A stretch of DNA of 50,936 nt from Bacteroidia bacterium (GCA_030537315.1 JAUNNZ010000013.1:1-50936), one strand, 5' to 3'. Counted from the stretch's first letter, positions 24,896 through 34,284 are shown. Numbers and translations are program-made. Notes: a model not told the origin generated them from the letters alone.

Positions 24896-27792
24896 AAAGA
24901 CTGATACTGGCCCTCACCTGCATCCTGGCATTCCAATCCTTTGCCGGAGCGCAGAAATATCCTTCCAAAGCACAGCTTCACGTAATGTGCGACACGCTCC
25001 AGGCGCGTCTTGACAGGCGTTTCCTTACCAAGAACGAAATCAAGATAAGCAAGACGACGAAGCGCGACGGCAAGATCGACATATACTTCACCGCCGACGC
25101 CGCTTACTTCCCCTGGCACGAGTCAGACCACAAGTGGTTCCGCGGTCAGGTTGAAAAGGAATTGCAGAGAATCACCAGGGATTACGAACTCGGCGAAATC
25201 TACGCACGCAACCATAAACTGGACGAGTACTGCACACACGGTTTGGGAAACGACGGCAAGGCCCATTCGTACGGCTATGCCACCAAAGACCCTCGGACAG
25301 GAACCAGCCGGTTCATAAGCCGCGGCGGCGCCCGCGTGTTCCCGAAGGGCCTGAGCGACCGCTACATAGCCGTTTGGCAGAGCCACGGCTATTTCTACGA
25401 CGACAAGCAGAACTTCTGGCGTTTCCAGCGCGCTCCCCTCTTCCGCACCGTCGAGGATATGTTCACGCAGAGTTTCGTGCTGCCTTTCCTCATCCCGATG
25501 CTGGAGAACGCGGGCGCATACGTGATGACACCGCGCGAGCGCGACATCAACCCTCTGGAGTTCGTCGTCGATAACGACAAGAGTTTCAGCACCGTCCGCC
25601 CGGGAATGCTCCGCAAGACGGGCAAATATGCCGAGAGCGGGAACTGGAAGTCAGCCGGCCCCGGCTTTGCCGACTACAAGGAGTCGTACGGTTTCAACGA
25701 TAACATCTTCTCTGCCGGCTCCGCCAGGATGGTCAAGTGCACGCCGGACGCCACGGCTTCCGTCACATGGACCCCCGACATCAACAAGCGCGGCCAATAC
25801 GCCGTTTACATCTCATACAAGACCATAGACCACAGCACCACGGCTGCGCACTACACTGTCCACCATATGGGCGGCGACACAGAATTCCAGGTCAACCAGA
25901 GGCGCGGAGGCGGCACGTGGATATATCTGGGGACCTTCGAGTTCGACGGCGACGGCAGCGGATATGTCAGGCTTGACAACAAGGGCAAGGTCGACGAACT
26001 TGTGACCGCCGATGCGGTACGCTTCGGCGGCGGCATGGGGAAAGTGAAGCGCGGAGGGTCCGTCTCCGGAGCCAAGAGCTATATCGAGGGGGCCCTGTAT
26101 TCTGAAGTATGGGCAGGAGCCGACTCAACCGTCACCCGCGCCTGGAGCACAGAATACATTGACGAATATTCCACCCGCGGGGCCTGGACAGACTGGATGC
26201 ACAACAAGAAGAACATCCCGTTCGACCTTTCCCTCGCCTTCCACACCGACGCCGGCATAGTGCAGAATGACAGCATAGTCGGCACGCTGGCCATATACAC
26301 GCGCACCAGCGAAGGCAAGGTCACTTTCGCCGACGGCCGCGACAGGATCGTAAGCCGCCAGTACTGCGACAACGTGCAGACGCAGGTCGTGCAGGACCTG
26401 CGCGCCGGGTTCGACCCGCTCTGGACGCGCAGAGGTCTCTGGGACAAGAGCTACAACGAAAGCCGGACGCCGAACGTTCCCGCGATGATTCTGGAACTCA
26501 TGAGCCACCAGAACTTCAACGATATGAAGCTCGGTCTCGACCCGTCGTTCCGTTTCACCGTCAGCCGCGCGGTTTACAAGGGCATACTGAAGACACTCAG
26601 CGACTTCTACGGATGTCCTTACACCGTCCAGCCGCTGCCGGTGAATTCCTTCGCCGTCCGCTTCGGCGAAGGCGGCAAGGCCGTCCTCAGCTGGAAGCCT
26701 ACTGAAGACAGGCTTGAGCCTACAGCAAAAGCCACGGGCTACACCATATATACGCGTGTGGATGACGGAGCATTCGACTCCGGCCGCGAAACCGCGGGCA
26801 CTTCCATCGAGATTCCTATCAAGGACGGACACGTCTACTCCTTCAAGGTCGAGGCATATAACGACGGCGGCCGCAGTTTCCCTTCCGAGGTACTCGCCAT
26901 AGGCAGGCCGGCGTCAGTCAGCGGAAAAAGCGTGCTTGTCGTCAACAACTTTGACCGCGTCAGCGCGCCTTCGTGGGTTGACACCCCGGACTATGCGGGC
27001 TTCAACGCGATCACCGACTCCGGTGTACCTTATGTACGCGACATCAACTTCATAGGCGAGACCTACGAGTTCAATCCGCAGGCGGAATATGTCGATGACG
27101 ACTATTCCGGTTTCGGCGCGAGCTACACCGACCGCGCCGGAGACATCATTGCCGGCAACACCTTCGATTATCCTTATATCCACGGAAAGGCGCTGATGGC
27201 GCTTGGACGCCCGTTCTTCTCCTGCTCCCGCGATGCATTCTGCAAGGACGGAGCGCAGGACGCCGGTGTGATCGACCTTCTCTGCGGCAAGCAGAAGACC
27301 ACGGTCATCGGTCCGGGACGCGTCCCTGACAGATATCAGGTCTTCACGCCGGAACTGCGCGAAGCCATCGTCAAGGCGGAGGCTGACGGGGTTGACTTCA
27401 TCGTGAACGGCGCGAACATCGCGAGCGACCAGTCCTCCGACCCTGTCGTCAAATCCTTTGTAGCCGACAACTTCGGTTACAAGATAGCGTCCGCTTTCGG
27501 CGCACGCACAGGTATGATCGCAGGTATGCCGTTCTACTCCAGGATCAACCCGGACTTCTACTGCGTGGAATGCCCGGACGGCCTGAATCCGGAAGGAAAG
27601 AATGCTAAGACCCTGCTCCGCTACACCGGATCCAACATATCCGCGGCCGTCACCTTCCAGGGAAAGACAAACAAAAGCGTTTCCGTCGGAATTCCTCTGG
27701 AAACGCTTATGGAAGATGCGGACAGGATCTCTATCTTCAAGTCCGCATTAGAGTACTTTGACAGGGACACCAAACCAGTGAACCATCGCTAG
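24892..27792 (+). CDS. Secreted amidase-like, golvesin-domain and FN3 protein
   Basis: A 966-residue exported protein with a signal peptide (residues 1-21). An N-acetylmuramoyl-L-alanine amidase (Amidase_3-like) region is split across about 140-240 and 430-570, with candidate zinc/catalytic positions in WQSHGYFYD, VEDMF, AFHTDAG and LELMSHQNF. A golvesin C-terminal-like beta domain (about 245-380, including AVYISYKTIDHSTTAAHYTVHH) is inserted between these. A fibronectin type III domain (about 590-680) follows, then a C-terminal region (about 680-966) I do not recognise. Such proteins are often labelled xanthan lyase in Bacteroides, which is not supported by the fold. A cell-wall or glycan-processing role is likely. 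Its 3' end overlaps the converging pit gene by 45 nt. Confidence 0.75.
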   Translation: MKRLILALTCILAFQSFAGAQKYPSKAQLHVMCDTLQARLDRRFLTKNEIKISKTTKRDGKIDIYFTADAAYFPWHESDHKWFRGQVEKELQRITRDYELGEIYARNHKLDEYCTHGLGNDGKAHSYGYATKDPRTGTSRFISRGGARVFPKGLSDRYIAVWQSHGYFYDDKQNFWRFQRAPLFRTVEDMFTQSFVLPFLIPMLENAGAYVMTPRERDINPLEFVVDNDKSFSTVRPGMLRKTGKYAESGNWKSAGPGFADYKESYGFNDNIFSAGSARMVKCTPDATASVTWTPDINKRGQYAVYISYKTIDHSTTAAHYTVHHMGGDTEFQVNQRRGGGTWIYLGTFEFDGDGSGYVRLDNKGKVDELVTADAVRFGGGMGKVKRGGSVSGAKSYIEGALYSEVWAGADSTVTRAWSTEYIDEYSTRGAWTDWMHNKKNIPFDLSLAFHTDAGIVQNDSIVGTLAIYTRTSEGKVTFADGRDRIVSRQYCDNVQTQVVQDLRAGFDPLWTRRGLWDKSYNESRTPNVPAMILELMSHQNFNDMKLGLDPSFRFTVSRAVYKGILKTLSDFYGCPYTVQPLPVNSFAVRFGEGGKAVLSWKPTEDRLEPTAKATGYTIYTRVDDGAFDSGRETAGTSIEIPIKDGHVYSFKVEAYNDGGRSFPSEVLAIGRPASVSGKSVLVVNNFDRVSAPSWVDTPDYAGFNAITDSGVPYVRDINFIGETYEFNPQAEYVDDDYSGFGASYTDRAGDIIAGNTFDYPYIHGKALMALGRPFFSCSRDAFCKDGAQDAGVIDLLCGKQKTTVIGPGRVPDRYQVFTPELREAIVKAEADGVDFIVNGANIASDQSSDPVVKSFVADNFGYKIASAFGARTGMIAGMPFYSRINPDFYCVECPDGLNPEGKNAKTLLRYTGSNISAAVTFQGKTNKSVSVGIPLETLMEDADRISIFKSALEYFDRDTKPVNHR

Positions 27793-28827
27793 GTAAATCA
27801 ATCCGCTGACAACTACGACCGCGGGAATTGTGAGAACCCAGGCCCAGACGATATTCTTGGCCGTCATCCATTTCACTCTCTTGAAACCTCTTGTGAGGCC
27901 GGTGCCGATAATGGAACCGGTAATGGTATGTGTCGTACTGACCGGAATGCCGAGAACGGCCGTCATAATGAGGGTGAAGGCGCCTGAGAGTTCGGCGCAG
28001 AAACCCTGTGTGGGGTTGATGCGGCTGCTGAGTCCGTCGCCGAGCGTGCGGATAACCTTCCATCCTCCGGTGACCGTTCCAAGTGCGATAAGGCCGTAGC
28101 AGACATACTTGAGCCACATAGGAACATAGAATCCGGTATATCCGGCAGCAGCGGCGGCAGCAGCACCGTTGCCGTACAGGAATTGCATTATCCCGCTGTC
28201 AGGATCGGCCGCGAAGGCTGTTGCGAAGAGTATGGCGATCACACCCATCGTCTTCTGGCCGTCATTCCCACCGAAACCGAGCGAGAACGCAGCAGAAGAG
28301 ACCAGCTGCATCTTACGCATCACCCGGTCCACTTTCTTCACGTTGCGGTTCTTGAGGAATAACATGAACAGGCAGTTCAGGGTGAAACCCATCACCATAC
28401 CCAGCAGAGGGGAGATCACTATGAACGCAAGGATCTTGATGATACCGTCTGCGATAAGGTACTTTGCGCCATATACAAACCATATCGGGCCCATCAGACC
28501 GCCCACGAGGGCGTGCGACGCCGAAATAGGGAGGCCAATCTTCGTGCAGATGAAAATCCAGAGCACAGACCCGAGCAGGGCGGCAAGAATGACATATACG
28601 TCGATGCAGGACTCCTGCACGATGCCCTTGCCCATCGTGGCGGCTACCGTGGTGTCGAATATGAAGAGCGCTATGAAAATCCAGAAAGCGGCCCAGGCCA
28701 CGGCCACCTTGGGTGGCAGTGCCTTTGTCGATATGACGGTTGCGATGCAGTTGGCCGCATCGTTCATACCGTTGGTAAAGCTGAAGACCAGCGCTATCAG
28801 GGCGGTTATGAGAACAATCGCAATCAT
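27748..28827 (-). CDS. Low-affinity inorganic phosphate transporter (PiT family)
   Basis: A 359-residue inner-membrane symporter with about ten TM helices, importing phosphate or metal-phosphate with protons or sodium. The two PiT signatures are visible: FSFTNGMNDAANCIATVIST near the N terminus and the inverted-repeat counterpart SLGFGGNDGQKTMG in the middle. GIPVSTTHTITGSIIGTGL and GLPISASHALVGGLMG are the paired PiT repeat motifs. The start is one base downstream of the DUF47 stop, the standard Pit-DUF47 pairing. The last 45 nt overlap the 3' end of the opposing amidase-like gene. Confidence 0.95.
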   Translation of the reverse strand: MIAIVLITALIALVFSFTNGMNDAANCIATVISTKALPPKVAVAWAAFWIFIALFIFDTTVAATMGKGIVQESCIDVYVILAALLGSVLWIFICTKIGLPISASHALVGGLMGPIWFVYGAKYLIADGIIKILAFIVISPLLGMVMGFTLNCLFMLFLKNRNVKKVDRVMRKMQLVSSAAFSLGFGGNDGQKTMGVIAILFATAFAADPDSGIMQFLYGNGAAAAAAAGYTGFYVPMWLKYVCYGLIALGTVTGGWKVIRTLGDGLSSRINPTQGFCAELSGAFTLIMTAVLGIPVSTTHTITGSIIGTGLTRGFKRVKWMTAKNIVWAWVLTIPAVVVVSGLIYLAMVHWFGVPVKVL

Positions 28828-28828
28828 C

Positions 28829-29479
28829 CTAGCCCACCTTTACCGCAATGCTGCGGATAACGCTTGAAACACCCTTTGCCGCATCGGAAGTGTCCTCCAG
28901 GGCCTGGGCGATATTCTTCTTCTTGACGAGTTCGATCGCATCCTTTTCATACTGGAAAAGGTTCGACATATAACTCTCGTAAACGTCATCTACGTTGTGC
29001 TCGATTTCCTTTATCTTGTCACACAGGTCATCGACTTCCTTGGCCTCCTTGCGGAGGGAGTCGAACTTGTGGGTGATGTCAAGAAGTATCTGGGCATCCT
29101 CCCTGACGAAATTCGCAATCTCGATGAGTTTCCTGGACGGCTCCTTAGGCTGGTAAATGGCTATCTTCTTGGAAGAATCTCGTATGGTGTCAAGGAAAGT
29201 GTCCATAACCTCGGCAAGTTCGTGTATGTCATCACGGTCGAAAGGTGTGACGTATGCCTGAAGCAGTTCATCCACAATCCTGTTGGTGATTGCATCACCT
29301 TTGACCTCGCACTCCTTGATACGGTGTGCAAGCATCCTGCGGTCGTCAGGATTGTCTGATGACGCCTGTTCGCAGAGCAGTTCCGACGCCTTGAGGATAT
29401 TTTCAGCCGATTCGATGAACAATGGGAAGAAACGCTTCTCCTTAACCACAAACAGCTGCAGGAAATTGTCTATTTTCAT
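28829..29479 (-). CDS. DUF47 (PhoU-like) Pit accessory protein
   Basis: A 216-residue all-helical cytoplasmic protein of the DUF47/TIGR00153 family, related to PhoU and nearly always encoded beside Pit transporters, which it is thought to regulate. Motifs such as the acidic CEVKGDAITNRIVDEL and FDRDDIHELAEVMDTFLD match the metal-binding E/DxxxD helices of this group. It lies one base upstream of pit and 12 nt downstream of the antiporter gene. Confidence 0.93.
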   Translation of the reverse strand: MKIDNFLQLFVVKEKRFFPLFIESAENILKASELLCEQASSDNPDDRRMLAHRIKECEVKGDAITNRIVDELLQAYVTPFDRDDIHELAEVMDTFLDTIRDSSKKIAIYQPKEPSRKLIEIANFVREDAQILLDITHKFDSLRKEAKEVDDLCDKIKEIEHNVDDVYESYMSNLFQYEKDAIELVKKKNIAQALEDTSDAAKGVSSVIRSIAVKVG

Positions 29480-29491
29480 ATTGCATTTGAA

Positions 29492-31732
29492 TTATTTATA
29501 CCAGTTTACAGAAGATTTTGCACCCGCGATCCAGACGATATCCCCTTCATAGAACACATAATCCGGTTTAGGGTTTGTCGTAAGGACCCCTGAACTCATC
29601 ACGCTTACCACCATACATCCAGAATCACGCATCTTTGCGACACGCAGGTTCTTGCCGACAAGATATGAATCAGGTTTCAGGGTGATCTTTTCGACCACGA
29701 ACAATTCGTCTTCGACATTCTTTACCGGTGTGAATGCCATTGACTGCCGGAAAGCATCCAGCTGCTCCGTCGTGCCGACGGCGACCAGGGTGTCACCCGG
29801 ATATATGTATTCATCCCCGTTAGGGACAATTATGCTCTTGCTGCCCCTTTTGATCTTGATGATATTCACGCCCGTGGTGTGGCGGAACGGCATCTCGCGG
29901 AGCGTGCGTCCCACATAAGGCGAATCAGCGGAAATGACACTGGTCTCTATGTGCACGTCGTATCCGGCAAGCTGCTCCTTGACGGCTGCCGTCACTATCA
30001 TCTTCTTGCGTTCGCTGAGTTCCTTTTCGTTGAGATTCGTAATGAAACGCGTCTCGAGGGAAGTCATCCTGTGAAGAGAGAAGCGTGAGATGAAATATGT
30101 TCCCGCAACCGCGACGAACACAAGCAATATGGACACTACATTCAGGTCAAAATAGCGTGAGACCAGCGCAAGGACGAAACCCATAGCCAACAGCGCCCTC
30201 AAGGCCATAAGTGACATTATCGGCCAGGAGTTGGAACTCTTTTCCTTAAGGAGTTTCCTTGCCGATCTGTTGACCGACTCGCTGTTGAGCACGGACAGTC
30301 CATACAGGAACGGGAACATCACAACAAGGACTATCCCCATCTTTATCCAGTTTCCCGCGGTCGGGTTGAGTTGAGGGAACAGCGAATCAAAGAAACGGTC
30401 AAGGAACTGAGATGCGATGAGAATGGCGATAAGAAGCAGTGAGTAAACGACAATCCTGATGAAAAGGGACTTGAGCAGAACCTTCCATTCGCTCTTCTCC
30501 GCAGCGGACGAGCTTGCAATGCCGCGCTTCGGCGTGATGGCATTGAGCGCTTTCTCGGGGAGCTTGCGGTAAAGCCAGGCGGACACAGGGTCAGCGGCTT
30601 TGATCATATATGGGGTTGTGAATGTCGTGATGACCGACACGGCAATGATGACAGGATAGATGAAGTCTCTCATCACTCCGAGAGAGCATCCCAGTCCCGC
30701 GATGATGAATGCGAACTCACCGAGCTGGGCGAGGCTGAAGCCTGCGTGGACTGCAGTGTCCAGGCCCTGGCCGGCAAGCAGCGCGCCGGTCGTAGAACAG
30801 AACAGTATTCCCACCATGGCCACTACGGTGATGATGAGGATCGGGAGCCAGTGCTCGGCTATCACTGCCGGGTCCACCATCATGCCGACGGAGATGAAGA
30901 ATATAGCGCCGAAAAGGTCTTTTATGCTGCCGGTAATGTGTTCGATTTTCTCGCCCTCGAAAGTCTCGGACAGAATAGAACCCATAAGGAATGCGCCAAG
31001 CGCAGAAGAGAAGCCCGCGAGGTTCGCAAGCACGACCATACCGAAGCAAAGACCGATGCTGACAAGAAGAAGTATCTCGTCGGAAAGGAATTTCCGGACT
31101 TTCTTGAACAGGGTCGGAATGACATAGATTCCGACTACAAAAGAAAGTACGATATAAAGCACAAGCTTGAAGATGGCGAGAAGCATCTCGCCGCCAGCGA
31201 ACTGGTTTGACACCGCCATCGTCGACAGGAGTACGAGTAGGAGGACGGCGATCAGGTCTTCTACGACCAGGGATCCGAAAATCAGCGAGGCATAAGGTTT
31301 CTTCTTCAAGCCCATGTCGTCATATGCCTTGATGATGATCGTTGTCGATGACATCGACAGGAGGCCTCCCAGGAAGACGCTTTCCATGAATGTCCAGCCC
31401 ATGGCATTGCCGGCAAGAAGACCTACTATCATCATTCCGATGCACTTCACGCCTGCAGTCAGGAGGGCGCTGCTGCCGACCTTGATGAGTTTCTTGAAAC
31501 TGAATTCCAGTCCCAGTCCGAAAAGAAGGAAGATTATTCCGATTTCAGACCACTCATGCACAGCTTCCGTCGAGAACTGCGGAAACAGGCCCAGATGAGG
31601 GCCCACGAGAAAGCCCGCGACTATGTATCCGAGGATAAGCGGCTGCTTCAGAGCCTTTGACAGAATGGTGAAAACACCCGCAGCAACGAGTATTATTGAA
31701 AGCTCTGTGACAAGATGAAGTTCCTCGGGCAT
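29492..31732 (-). CDS. Kef-type cation:proton antiporter with two RCK_C domains
   Basis: A 746-residue CPA2-family antiporter. The N-terminal Na+/H+ exchanger domain has about 12 helices (residues 5-385, with LILGYIVAGFLVGPHLG and FLLFGLGLEFS). A second group of hydrophobic helices follows at about 420-540. Two regulatory TrkA_C/RCK_C domains lie at about 590-665 and 670-745 (PYVGRTLREMPFR and YLVGKNLRVAKMRD). No RCK_N nucleotide-binding domain is seen. It probably exchanges K+ or Na+ for protons under ligand control. The gene lies 3 nt after upxY and 12 nt before the DUF47-pit pair, implying shared transcription. Confidence 0.9.
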   Translation of the reverse strand: MPEELHLVTELSIILVAAGVFTILSKALKQPLILGYIVAGFLVGPHLGLFPQFSTEAVHEWSEIGIIFLLFGLGLEFSFKKLIKVGSSALLTAGVKCIGMMIVGLLAGNAMGWTFMESVFLGGLLSMSSTTIIIKAYDDMGLKKKPYASLIFGSLVVEDLIAVLLLVLLSTMAVSNQFAGGEMLLAIFKLVLYIVLSFVVGIYVIPTLFKKVRKFLSDEILLLVSIGLCFGMVVLANLAGFSSALGAFLMGSILSETFEGEKIEHITGSIKDLFGAIFFISVGMMVDPAVIAEHWLPILIITVVAMVGILFCSTTGALLAGQGLDTAVHAGFSLAQLGEFAFIIAGLGCSLGVMRDFIYPVIIAVSVITTFTTPYMIKAADPVSAWLYRKLPEKALNAITPKRGIASSSAAEKSEWKVLLKSLFIRIVVYSLLLIAILIASQFLDRFFDSLFPQLNPTAGNWIKMGIVLVVMFPFLYGLSVLNSESVNRSARKLLKEKSSNSWPIMSLMALRALLAMGFVLALVSRYFDLNVVSILLVFVAVAGTYFISRFSLHRMTSLETRFITNLNEKELSERKKMIVTAAVKEQLAGYDVHIETSVISADSPYVGRTLREMPFRHTTGVNIIKIKRGSKSIIVPNGDEYIYPGDTLVAVGTTEQLDAFRQSMAFTPVKNVEDELFVVEKITLKPDSYLVGKNLRVAKMRDSGCMVVSVMSSGVLTTNPKPDYVFYEGDIVWIAGAKSSVNWYK

Positions 31733-31735
31733 CGC

Positions 31736-32254
31736 TTAACTGATTTTTTCCAAAGTTCCCGTATCAAGATCCATTGTAGCCGTACCGAGTGCCCCGAGCC
31801 TTACCGCCAGGCAGCGCTGTCCGTTGATCGACGTCAGTTCACATTCCATCCCCTGCAGAGGCCCACTTACGATCCGGACCTTGTCACCTGCGGCGAAATG
31901 CTGCTCCGACACGTTCACGTTGCGGCCTTTTTCGACCATGCTGATAAAAGCCGTCATCTGATAATCAGGGACTATTATGGCAGTGTACGGACCGTCTGAA
32001 CACATATAGTTCACGATGAATCGCCCCGCCTCCTTGATCTTTGTCCTGTCGTGCTCAAGGCATCGGATGAAAATCATCCTGGGAAGCACAAGACGGTCAA
32101 CCACCTTCTTGCGATCCGACCATTGGCGTATCTCTTTCTGAATGGGAAGATAGAATTCGTAACCCTGGGCCTGAAGGTTTTCCGCCACCCTGCGTTCCAT
32201 ACAGGATTTCACATAGGCAACATACCAGTGGGGCTCGTTACTTTTTGGCGTCAT
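31736..32254 (-). CDS. UpxY-family NusG-like antiterminator
   Basis: A 172-residue NusG paralogue. The NGN domain (residues 8 to about 110) has WYVAYVKSCMERRVAENL and LPRMIFIRC; the KOW domain (about 120-172) has AAGDKVRIVSGPLQGMECEL. In Bacteroides, UpxY proteins are encoded as the first gene of capsule operons and prevent premature termination in the operon's long leader. Here it is the second gene, overlapping the CapD-like gene by 17 nt, and the genes downstream are an antiporter and phosphate transport rather than glycosyltransferases. Either the capsule locus was eroded or this protein acts elsewhere in the genome. Confidence 0.9.
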   Translation of the reverse strand: MTPKSNEPHWYVAYVKSCMERRVAENLQAQGYEFYLPIQKEIRQWSDRKKVVDRLVLPRMIFIRCLEHDRTKIKEAGRFIVNYMCSDGPYTAIIVPDYQMTAFISMVEKGRNVNVSEQHFAAGDKVRIVSGPLQGMECELTSINGQRCLAVRLGALGTATMDLDTGTLEKIS

Positions 32255-34163
32255 ATTCCTGGAACTTGGAGTTGTTGGAAATGTACTCCGGGACGATCTG
32301 CTTCATCATACGCACCATATCCGGAATTTCGACGGCACGGCTGAGTTCCTCCAGCTTGTCCACGGCAACCTTTGCATCATTGTAGTCATAAGTGCGGACG
32401 TGAGCGATGCGGATGCGGTCGTGGCTTGTCGGGTCGGTGTTCTCAACGTTGGAGAGAACCTCCTCATAGAGTTTTTCTCCAGGACGGAGACCGGTATAAA
32501 CGACCTTGATATCCTTGTCCGGTTCCAGTCCGGAAAGTTTGATCATACGGCGGGCAAGGGTGTCGATCTTGACCGGTGTTCCCATGTCGAATACGCAGAT
32601 ACGGTTTTCCGTAGGCATCGTCGCCGCTTCCATTACAAGACGGCACGCTTCAGGAATTGTCATAAAGAATCTGGTGATATCCGGATGGGTGACAGTCACT
32701 GGACCGCCCTTTGCAATCTGCTGACGGAAACGTGGTATGACGGAGCCGTTTGAGCCGAGCACATTGCCGAAACGGGTCGTGACGAACTTGGTCTTTCCAT
32801 CTACCTTTCTGGCCGCGATGGCCTGGCCGAGGCTCTGGACATAGATTTCCGCCAGACGCTTGGTACAGCCCATAATGTTGGTAGGGTTGACGGCCTTGTC
32901 GGTCGAAACCATAACCATCTTCTCGATACCGTACTGGATACACTTGTCGGCCACATTCCTGGTGCCGGCCACGTTCACCAGGACAGCTTCGCAAGGATTC
33001 TCCTCCATAAGAGGCACGTGCTTGTATGCGGCGGCGTGGAAGACAATCTGTGGGTGATGCGTGCGGAACGCGAAATCAAGGCGGCGCTCAAGGCGGACAT
33101 CTCCGATAATCGGCACGAACTCAAGTTCAGGATACTTTTCCTCAAGCTCGAGCCTCAGGTTGTGCATAGGGGTCTCTCCGTTGTCGAAGAGAACAAGCTT
33201 CCCTACGCCGAAACCGGCCAGCTGACGGCAGAGCTCCGAGCCGATGGAGCCGGCGGCACCCGTCACCATGACGACCTTGTCCTTGAAATTCTTCTGTATC
33301 TCGTCAAGCGAAATCTTGATTTCGTCACGGCCGAGAAGGTCTTCGATCTTGACCTCACGGATGTTGAAATGGTGCAGTTCCTCACCGGAATACTCGTCGA
33401 TCGTAGGAACCATGAGCACCTTGACGTTGTTCTCGATGCAGAACTTGATAAGGTTGTTCTGCTCGACCTGGACATTGGCTTCGGTCGGGAAGAGTATGCC
33501 CGCAAGAGACAGGCTCTCCACTATATCCATGAAATCATCCTGCGAATGGAAAGTATAGACCTGCTTGTCGGAGAAGAGCGACATCTTGGTGCTCTTGTCA
33601 GGAGTGATGAAACCGACTATCTCGTAATGGCGGGAATTGCGCAGGCGTGTGAGCGTGGCGAGAGACTTGTCCGAAAGTCCGTAAACGAGCACTCTGGCGC
33701 ATTTCTGAAGCTGACGGACGTGCGCCTTGTAGTTGTCATAGACCGAAATCATCACGAAGCGGACGAAGCAGAACACCATCGTGCTGATGAAGAAATCCGC
33801 AACCAGCATCAGGAACACGGTCTTGGTGAACATATGGAAGAACACCGCGGACGCCCACATGAGGGCAACCTTTCCCAGCGAGACTATGCCGAACTTGAAC
33901 GTATCCTTGAAAGAGAAATGCCTGATGATGATGACATATGTCCTGACGATGAAGAACATCGCCACCGATGCGATCGCGGATGAGAAGCCCCAGACAAAGA
34001 TGAATTTGTCGGAATTCCTCACGAGTTCGTCACCAAGGAGGTATGCGCCTATGGCGACGGCGATGGACACTGCCAGCGAAAGGAAGAGGTCCATGAAGAA
34101 GACCACCCATCTGTTCAGGTATTTGCGTGAGTACTTGTCAATATTTTTTTCTAAGGTCGTCAT
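32238..34163 (-). CDS. CapD/WbpM-like nucleoside-diphosphate-sugar 4,6-dehydratase
   Basis: A 641-residue membrane enzyme for surface polysaccharide synthesis. Four N-terminal TM helices (about residues 20-130) precede a CoA-binding-like Rossmann domain (about 140-270) and an extended SDR dehydratase domain (about 295-600) with NAD motif VTGAAGSIGSEL and STDKAVNPTNIMG. In WbpM/PglF relatives this makes UDP-4-keto-6-deoxy-GlcNAc. ATG 34163 is chosen because the -7 box at 34200-34193 predicts a start near 34188; an in-frame ATG at 34223 lies upstream of that. It heads an operon with upxY, antiporter, DUF47 and pit. The usual capsule glycosyltransferases are not here. Confidence 0.9.
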   Translation of the reverse strand: MTTLEKNIDKYSRKYLNRWVVFFMDLFLSLAVSIAVAIGAYLLGDELVRNSDKFIFVWGFSSAIASVAMFFIVRTYVIIIRHFSFKDTFKFGIVSLGKVALMWASAVFFHMFTKTVFLMLVADFFISTMVFCFVRFVMISVYDNYKAHVRQLQKCARVLVYGLSDKSLATLTRLRNSRHYEIVGFITPDKSTKMSLFSDKQVYTFHSQDDFMDIVESLSLAGILFPTEANVQVEQNNLIKFCIENNVKVLMVPTIDEYSGEELHHFNIREVKIEDLLGRDEIKISLDEIQKNFKDKVVMVTGAAGSIGSELCRQLAGFGVGKLVLFDNGETPMHNLRLELEEKYPELEFVPIIGDVRLERRLDFAFRTHHPQIVFHAAAYKHVPLMEENPCEAVLVNVAGTRNVADKCIQYGIEKMVMVSTDKAVNPTNIMGCTKRLAEIYVQSLGQAIAARKVDGKTKFVTTRFGNVLGSNGSVIPRFRQQIAKGGPVTVTHPDITRFFMTIPEACRLVMEAATMPTENRICVFDMGTPVKIDTLARRMIKLSGLEPDKDIKVVYTGLRPGEKLYEEVLSNVENTDPTSHDRIRIAHVRTYDYNDAKVAVDKLEELSRAVEIPDMVRMMKQIVPEYISNNSKFQEYDAKK

Positions 34164-34192
34164 AGATGGAGCCGATAAGCCATAGTAATGTA

Positions 34193-34224
34193 CAAAAATA
34201 GCGAAAAGGCCGATTTCTTGCAAA
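34193..34224 (-). promoter_or_regulatory. Promoter of the CapD-UpxY-transport operon
   Basis: A perfect Bacteroidota promoter on the minus strand: -33 TTTG at 34224-34221, a 20-nt spacer, and -7 TATTTTTG at 34200-34193. The left arm of the hairpin spanning 34205-34258 occupies the spacer, so the promoter is embedded in the glnA-side terminator. Confidence 0.75.
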
Positions 34225-34258
34225 TATTATCGGAGATAATACGCAGAAATCGGCCTTT
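34205..34258 (-). terminator. Nested hairpin terminator after the glutamine synthetase gene
   Basis: A 14-bp perfect inverted repeat (34205-34218 with 34245-34258, arm AAAGGCCGATTTCT) begins 26 nt past the synthetase stop codon. The loop holds a second 7-bp dyad (TATTATC-GGA-GATAATA, 34225-34241). On the minus strand the outer stem is followed by TTCGC and a T-run, consistent with an intrinsic terminator. It overlaps the next operon's promoter. Confidence 0.7.
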
Positions 34259-34284
34259 CACCACCCGAAAGGGTTGACGGACAG

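Noticed and set aside
24892-27792. A xanthan lyase annotation
   Set aside because: The visible domains are amidase-like, golvesin-like and FN3; no polysaccharide lyase motif is seen.
33018-33983. A 321-codon open frame on the plus strand over the CapD-like gene
   Set aside because: It is a shadow of the dehydratase gene, with a low-complexity charged composition and no start context.
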